Positions 7,366-10,128 of a stretch of DNA of 10,128 nucleotides are shown one piece after another. The position numbers and the translations under genes were made by a program. Below the pieces are notes generated by a model. That model saw only the letters and a program-made list of their open reading frames with translations. It made no database searches and was not told the origin of the DNA. Each line of letters opens with the position of its first letter. The stretch's first letter is position 1. Location: contig JAIXYF010000201.1 of NCBI GenBank assembly GCA_027490345.1, positions 1-10,128 of the forward strand, in the 5' to 3' direction. The stretch comes from Novosphingobium sp. GTDB taxonomy: Bacteria > Pseudomonadota > Alphaproteobacteria > Sphingomonadales > Sphingomonadaceae.

Positions 7366-8043
7366 TCAGCCGCGCCCGCCGTGCGCCGGATCATCCAAGC
7401 TATAGCCCAGCCCGCGGATCGTGGTGATCACATCCGGCCCCAGCTTCTTGCGGATACGCGTGACGAACACTTCGATCGTATTGGAATCGCGGTCGAAATC
7501 CTGATCGTAGATATGCTCGATCAGTTCGGTGCGGCTCACCACCTTGCCCTTGTGGTGGAGCAGGTACGAAAGCAGCTTGTATTCCTGCGCGGTCAGCTTC
7601 ACCGGCTCGCCGTCGAGCGTCACGCGGCCAGAGCGCGTATCCAGCCGCACGCCGCCCGCGATCAGTTCGGACGAGGAATTGCCCGAAGCGCGGCGGATCA
7701 GCGCGCGCAGGCGGGCGATGAGTTCCTCACTTTGAAACGGCTTGGCCAGATAATCATCCGCCCCGGCATCAAGGCCCGCCACCTTGTCAGACCAGCTATC
7801 CCGCGCAGTCAGCACCAGCACGGGGAACTTGCGTCCTTCCTTGCGCCACATGCCCAGCACGGTAAGGCCATCGATCTCGGGCAGGCCCAGATCGAGCACG
7901 ACCGCATCGTAATCCTCGGTCGAGCCCATGAAATGGCCGTCCTCGCCATCCGTCGAAAGATCAACGGCATAGCCGGTAGCCTCCAGCGTGGACTTGAGCT
8001 GCTTGCCCAGAGTGGGTTCGTCCTCAACAATCAGGATACGCAT
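7366..8043 (-). CDS. OmpR/PhoP-family response regulator
   Basis: This 225-residue cytoplasmic regulator has a receiver domain (about 1-118) and an OmpR/PhoB winged-helix DNA-binding domain (about 128-216). Receiver residues are complete: acidic pair E7 D8, phosphoacceptor D51 in VVLDLGLPEIDG, T79 in LVLTAR, and K101 in LAKPF. The effector domain carries LTAQEYKLLSYLL (150-162), the recognition-helix region DSNTIEVFVTRIRKKLG (186-202) and the wing ITTIRGLGYSL. The ATG at 8041-8043 follows AAGGGG at good spacing; an in-frame ATG at 8067 would add residues ahead of the usual MRILIVEDE beginning and is rejected. The kinase partner lies 20 bp downstream and the PepSY gene 115 bp upstream. The family usually binds tandem hexamers of 11-bp period, and such a repeat lies at 8113-8129. 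Confidence 0.95.
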   Translation of the reverse strand: MRILIVEDEPTLGKQLKSTLEATGYAVDLSTDGEDGHFMGSTEDYDAVVLDLGLPEIDGLTVLGMWRKEGRKFPVLVLTARDSWSDKVAGLDAGADDYLAKPFQSEELIARLRALIRRASGNSSSELIAGGVRLDTRSGRVTLDGEPVKLTAQEYKLLSYLLHHKGKVVSRTELIEHIYDQDFDRDSNTIEVFVTRIRKKLGPDVITTIRGLGYSLDDPAHGGRG

Positions 8044-8080
8044 CGCTTGCCCCTTGCTGCGCCGCACAGCGGCAGCACCG

Positions 8081-8108
8081 AATATGAACAGGCTAGATGG
8101 AGCGACAA
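8081..8108 (-). promoter_or_regulatory. Candidate promoter of the response regulator gene
   Basis: On the minus strand TTGTCG (plus 8103-8108) and CATATT (plus 8081-8086) are 16 bp apart, each matching four of six sigma70 consensus positions. This is a weak element, as expected for an activator-dependent promoter. The repeat at 8113-8129 lies just upstream of the -35. An alternative -35, TTGACC at plus 8117-8122, lies within the repeat but has only CATCTA as its -10. Confidence 0.35.
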
Positions 8109-8112
8109 ACCT

Positions 8113-8136
8113 GAACGGTCAAGGAACGGGCCGTTC
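8113..8136. promoter_or_regulatory. Direct repeat with 11-bp period: candidate regulator binding box
   Basis: GAACGG occurs at 8113-8118 and again at 8124-8129, exactly 11 bp apart, and an inverted copy CCGTTC follows at 8131-8136. Hexamers separated by 5 bp in direct orientation are the known architecture of OmpR/PhoP-family binding boxes. The position, about 70 bp upstream of the response regulator start and next to a weak -35, suits autoregulation. The binding protein is inferred only from this arrangement and the neighbouring gene. Confidence 0.5.
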
Positions 8137-8158
8137 TACTTTCCGCAAGACTGGGAAA

Positions 8159-8488
8159 TTAGCGCGATTCGCCCAGCACCTGGCCAGTGCGCGCATCAAC
8201 ATCGACAAACACCACGCGCCCGCTCTGGATGAATTTCAGGCGATAGGCCATTGCAGTGGGATCATATTCGGGGCCGAGGTATTGCATCCCGCGCTTGCCC
8301 GGCAGCACGCGGGCTTCGATCTCGCGCAATGAGCGCACATTTCCCCGGCGCAGATCCCGCCGCACATTGTCCTGCTCGTCTGCGCGCTGCTGCGCATCGG
8401 CGGCGGGGGCAAAAGCGACGAACAAGCCAAGGGCGAACAGGCCAAGGGTCAACTGAGATGTGGTCCAACGCATGATGCGAAGCGGCAT
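8159..8488 (-). CDS. Exported small PepSY-domain protein
   Basis: The predicted product has 109 residues: a signal peptide with hydrophobic core about 14-27 and likely cleavage after ADA (30-32), followed by a mature domain of about 77 residues. Its second half (about 55-107) reads as a PepSY domain, with LREIEARVLPG, then YRLKFIQSGRVVFVDVD (82-98) and the closing TGQVLGES (101-108). PepSY domains occur as inhibitory propeptide modules and as small periplasmic proteins beside two-component genes; a modulator of the neighbouring kinase sensor domain is plausible but inferred. The ATG at 8486-8488 is chosen because AAAGG lies nine bases upstream. A second in-frame ATG at 8471-8473 would shorten the protein by five residues and remains possible. 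It precedes the regulator gene on the same strand with a 115-bp gap. Confidence 0.85.
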   Translation of the reverse strand: MPLRIMRWTTSQLTLGLFALGLFVAFAPAADAQQRADEQDNVRRDLRRGNVRSLREIEARVLPGKRGMQYLGPEYDPTAMAYRLKFIQSGRVVFVDVDARTGQVLGESR

Positions 8489-8519
8489 AGACTGCGGCCT
8501 TTGAATGGGTCGTGAACAT

Positions 8520-8546
8520 GCGGGCAAAGCGCGGCCCTTTGCCCGC
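8520..8546. promoter_or_regulatory. Perfect 10-bp-stem hairpin in the predicted PepSY leader
   Basis: GCGGGCAAAG at 8520-8529 and CTTTGCCCGC at 8537-8546 are perfect inverted arms around a 7-base loop. There is no T-run on either strand, so it is not a typical intrinsic terminator for either flanking gene. If the promoter at 8561-8590 is used, the hairpin lies near the 5' end of the PepSY mRNA and could stabilise or control the message; an operator is also possible. Confidence 0.6.
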
Positions 8547-8556
8547 TCCCCTAATG

Positions 8557-8569
8557 TGTCATTATGACA
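8557..8569. promoter_or_regulatory. 13-bp palindrome TGTCATTATGACA, candidate operator
   Basis: The sequence is a perfect inverted repeat (TGTCAT / ATGACA) around one central base. It covers the -10 hexamer of the predicted minus-strand PepSY promoter and sits in the spacer shared with the divergent ABC-F gene, so a protein bound here could block one or both transcripts. The cognate regulator is unknown. It does not match the GAACGG repeat upstream of the response regulator gene. Confidence 0.5.
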
Positions 8570-8590
8570 GAACGTGCGCCCCGGTGCCAA
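8561..8590 (-). promoter_or_regulatory. Predicted sigma70 promoter of the PepSY gene
   Basis: On the minus strand TTGGCA (plus 8585-8590) and CATAAT (plus 8561-8566) each match five of six consensus positions and are separated by 18 bp. This is the best housekeeping-type promoter I can see in the window. Transcription would start near 8553-8555, giving a leader of about 65 bases that includes the hairpin at 8520-8546. Confidence 0.55.
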
Positions 8591-8647
8591 GGCGGCATTT
8601 CGCAGATACTGGACCTCGGCGCCCGCCCCGGCTAAGCGCCGCCCATC

Positions 8648-10128
8648 ATGGCAGCAGCACCAATCCTCAGCTGGGAAGGCCTCGGCCTCAACCAGGGCAC
8701 GCATTGGCTGTTCCAGGACCTCGACGTCCAGATCGGCCCGCGTGATCGCCTCGCCCTCATCGGCCGCAACGGCGCGGGGAAAACCACGCTGCTCAAGCTC
8801 ATCGCGGGCACAGTCGATGCGGACAAGGGCACCCGCTCGGTCCAGCCGGGCACGCGCGTCGTCACGCTGGAGCAGGACCCGTTCTTCACTGGCTATGAAA
8901 CCCTCATGGACTTCGCGCTTTCGGGCAAGGACGCCCCGCCGCGCCATGAAGTCGAATCCATCGCCGGGCAGCTGGGCATCGATCTCTCCCGCAAGGCAGA
9001 CAGCGCTTCGGGCGGCGAACGCCGCCGCGCCGCCTTGGCCCGCGCGCTCGCCAGCGAACCTGATCTGCTGCTGCTGGACGAGCCGACCAACCACCTCGAC
9101 CTTGCCGCCATCGAATGGCTGGAATCCTGGCTCCAGCGCTACAACGGCGCCTTCGTCGTCATCAGCCACGATCGCACCTTCCTCGAACGCCTGACCAAGG
9201 CCACGCTGTGGCTGGATCGCGGTTCGCTGCGCCGCCGCGAGATCGGCTTCGGCGGCTATGAAGCGTGGATGGAAGCCGTCTACGCCGAAGAAGCCCGCGC
9301 GGCGGACAAGCTCGACGCCAAGCTCAAGATCGAGGCCCACTGGCTCGAACGCGGCGTCACCGCACGGCGCAAGCGCAACATGGGCCGCCTCGAAAAGCTC
9401 TGGGAAATGAGGGCCACCCGCGCCGCGATGCTCAGCCCGCAAGGCGCGGCCAAGCTCACCCTTGCCAGCGACGATGCCAAGAGCAAGGCGGTGATCGTGG
9501 CGGACAAGATCACCAAGCGCTTTGGCGAACGGGTGATCGTCAAGGACTTCAGCCTTCGCATCACCCGCAAGGACCGCATCGGCCTCGTCGGCGCGAACGG
9601 CGCGGGGAAAACCACGCTGCTCAAGCTCCTCACCGGCGAACTGGAGGCCGACAGCGGCACCGTCACGCTGGCCAAAACGCTCACCCCCGTCATCATCGAC
9701 CAGCAGCGCAGCCTGATGTCGCCTGAAAAGCGCATCCGCGATGTGGTGGCCGAAGGCAGCGACTGGATCGACGTGCAGGGCGTGCGCAAGCACATCCACG
9801 GCTATCTCAAGGACTTCCTGTTCGATCCCGGCATGGTCGAAGCGCGCGTCGGCACGCTCTCGGGCGGAGAGCGCTCGCGGCTTCTGCTGGCGCGCGAATT
9901 TGCCCGCCCCTCGAACCTCCTCGTACTCGACGAGCCGACCAACGACCTCGACCTCGAAACGCTCGACCTCCTGCAGGAAGTGATTTCGGACTACGACGGC
10001 ACCGTCCTCATCGTCAGCCACGACCGCGATTTCCTTGATCGCACGGTCACGATCACGCTCGGCATGGACGGTTCAGGCAAAGTCGATGTCGTCGCGGGCG
10101 GCTATGCCGATTGGGAAAAGCAGCGCAA
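8648..10128 (+). CDS. uup: ABC-F family ATPase, Uup-type (partial, runs off right edge)
   Basis: ABC-F proteins are soluble twin-ATPase proteins without membrane domains; Uup-type members are associated with ribosome function and DNA-related phenotypes. The visible part has 493 complete codons and no stop. ABC1: Walker A GRNGAGKT (39-46), signature SGGERRR (121-127), Walker B LLLLDEPTNHLD (140-151) and H-loop ISHDR. ABC2: Walker A GANGAGKT (315-322), signature LSGGERSR (404-411), Walker B LVLDEPTNDLD and VSHDR. The linker between the domains has WLERGVTARRKRNMGRLEKL, a pattern I associate with Uup rather than EttA or antibiotic-resistance ABC-F proteins. The Uup C-terminal coiled coil would lie beyond the window. 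An in-frame TAA five codons upstream limits the start to the ATG at 8648-8650; no Shine-Dalgarno is visible. Divergent from the PepSY gene by 159 bp. Confidence 0.92.
   Translation, partial: MAAAPILSWEGLGLNQGTHWLFQDLDVQIGPRDRLALIGRNGAGKTTLLKLIAGTVDADKGTRSVQPGTRVVTLEQDPFFTGYETLMDFALSGKDAPPRHEVESIAGQLGIDLSRKADSASGGERRRAALARALASEPDLLLLDEPTNHLDLAAIEWLESWLQRYNGAFVVISHDRTFLERLTKATLWLDRGSLRRREIGFGGYEAWMEAVYAEEARAADKLDAKLKIEAHWLERGVTARRKRNMGRLEKLWEMRATRAAMLSPQGAAKLTLASDDAKSKAVIVADKITKRFGERVIVKDFSLRITRKDRIGLVGANGAGKTTLLKLLTGELEADSGTVTLAKTLTPVIIDQQRSLMSPEKRIRDVVAEGSDWIDVQGVRKHIHGYLKDFLFDPGMVEARVGTLSGGERSRLLLAREFARPSNLLVLDEPTNDLDLETLDLLQEVISDYDGTVLIVSHDRDFLDRTVTITLGMDGSGKVDVVAGGYADWEKQR
8768..8800 (+). 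repeat. 33-bp exact direct repeat, copy 1 (Walker A of ABC1)
   Basis: The codons for N41 to L51 (NGAGKTTLLKL) are identical base for base to those for N317 to L327 at 9596-9628, 828 bp downstream. All eleven codons agree, including synonymous positions, while the bases on either side differ. Confidence 0.9.
9596..9628 (+). repeat. 33-bp exact direct repeat, copy 2 (Walker A of ABC2)
   Basis: This is the second copy of the repeat at 8768-8800, in the second ATPase domain of the same gene. A deletion between the copies would remove 828 bp, a multiple of three, and so would fuse the two Walker A motifs in frame. Confidence 0.9.

Noticed and set aside
6494..7405. 303-codon plus-strand open frame opposite the kinase gene
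   Set aside because: It is an antisense shadow of the well-supported kinase; its repeated CFSRCFSR ending is only the reverse reading of the 12-bp repeat.
7381..8232. 283-codon plus-strand open frame opposite the regulator gene
   Set aside because: It is antisense to a complete response regulator and its control region, with no domain signature of its own.
8514..8580. Two GAAC(A/G)TGCG stretches, 56 bp apart, as regulator sites
   Set aside because: They match the GAACGG repeat only in the first four bases and are not spaced by a helical period suitable for a single dimer; chance is a sufficient explanation.
8489..10021. Long minus-strand open frame that continues the PepSY frame upstream, antisense to the ABC-F gene
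   Set aside because: Only the last 109 codons (8159-8488) have a signal peptide and domain signature. The rest is the antisense shadow of a clear twin-ATPase gene, with the low-complexity composition usual for such shadows in GC-rich DNA.

Overview
The window is GC-rich, densely coded DNA. It looks like an ordinary chromosomal housekeeping region of an alphaproteobacterium, most likely of the order Sphingomonadales. That placement is inferred from gene order (hrcA-grpE divergent from rph-rdgB, with hemW-xerC nearby), the style of the proteins and the weak Shine-Dalgarno usage. No sequence search was possible. There are no RNA genes, CRISPR arrays, insertion sequences or phage genes.

Layout. 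Bases 1-46 hold the last codons of an unidentified plus-strand gene. The heat-shock pair hrcA-grpE (47-1683) lies on the minus strand. Across a 128-bp divergent spacer, rph-rdgB (1812-3151) run on the plus strand. A secreted CAP/PR-1-like protein (3099-3737, minus) sits head-on against rdgB, and its last 16 codons overlap the end of rdgB. Divergent from the CAP gene, hemW-xerC (3801-5857, plus) are translationally coupled. A minus-strand signalling cassette follows in transcription order: PepSY-domain periplasmic protein (8159-8488), OmpR/PhoP-type response regulator (7366-8043), PhoQ-like sensor kinase (5870-7345). Divergent from it, an ABC-F (Uup-type) ATPase starts at 8648 and runs off the right edge.

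How the genes work together. HrcA and GrpE belong to the heat-shock/DnaK system. Rph (tRNA 3' trimming) and RdgB (non-canonical dNTP clean-up) are paired in nucleic-acid housekeeping. HemW handles heme and XerC resolves chromosome dimers. The PepSY-regulator-kinase cassette is the most regulated-looking part. Its control regions hold a direct repeat of 11-bp period upstream of the regulator, a good sigma70-like promoter overlapped by a 13-bp palindrome upstream of the PepSY gene, and a 10-bp-stem hairpin in the predicted PepSY leader.

I saw no clearly new multi-gene system. The points most worth a second look are the candidate operator architecture of the two-component cassette, the antisense overlap that encodes the cationic tail of the CAP protein, and an in-frame 12-bp tandem repeat in the N-terminus of the kinase.
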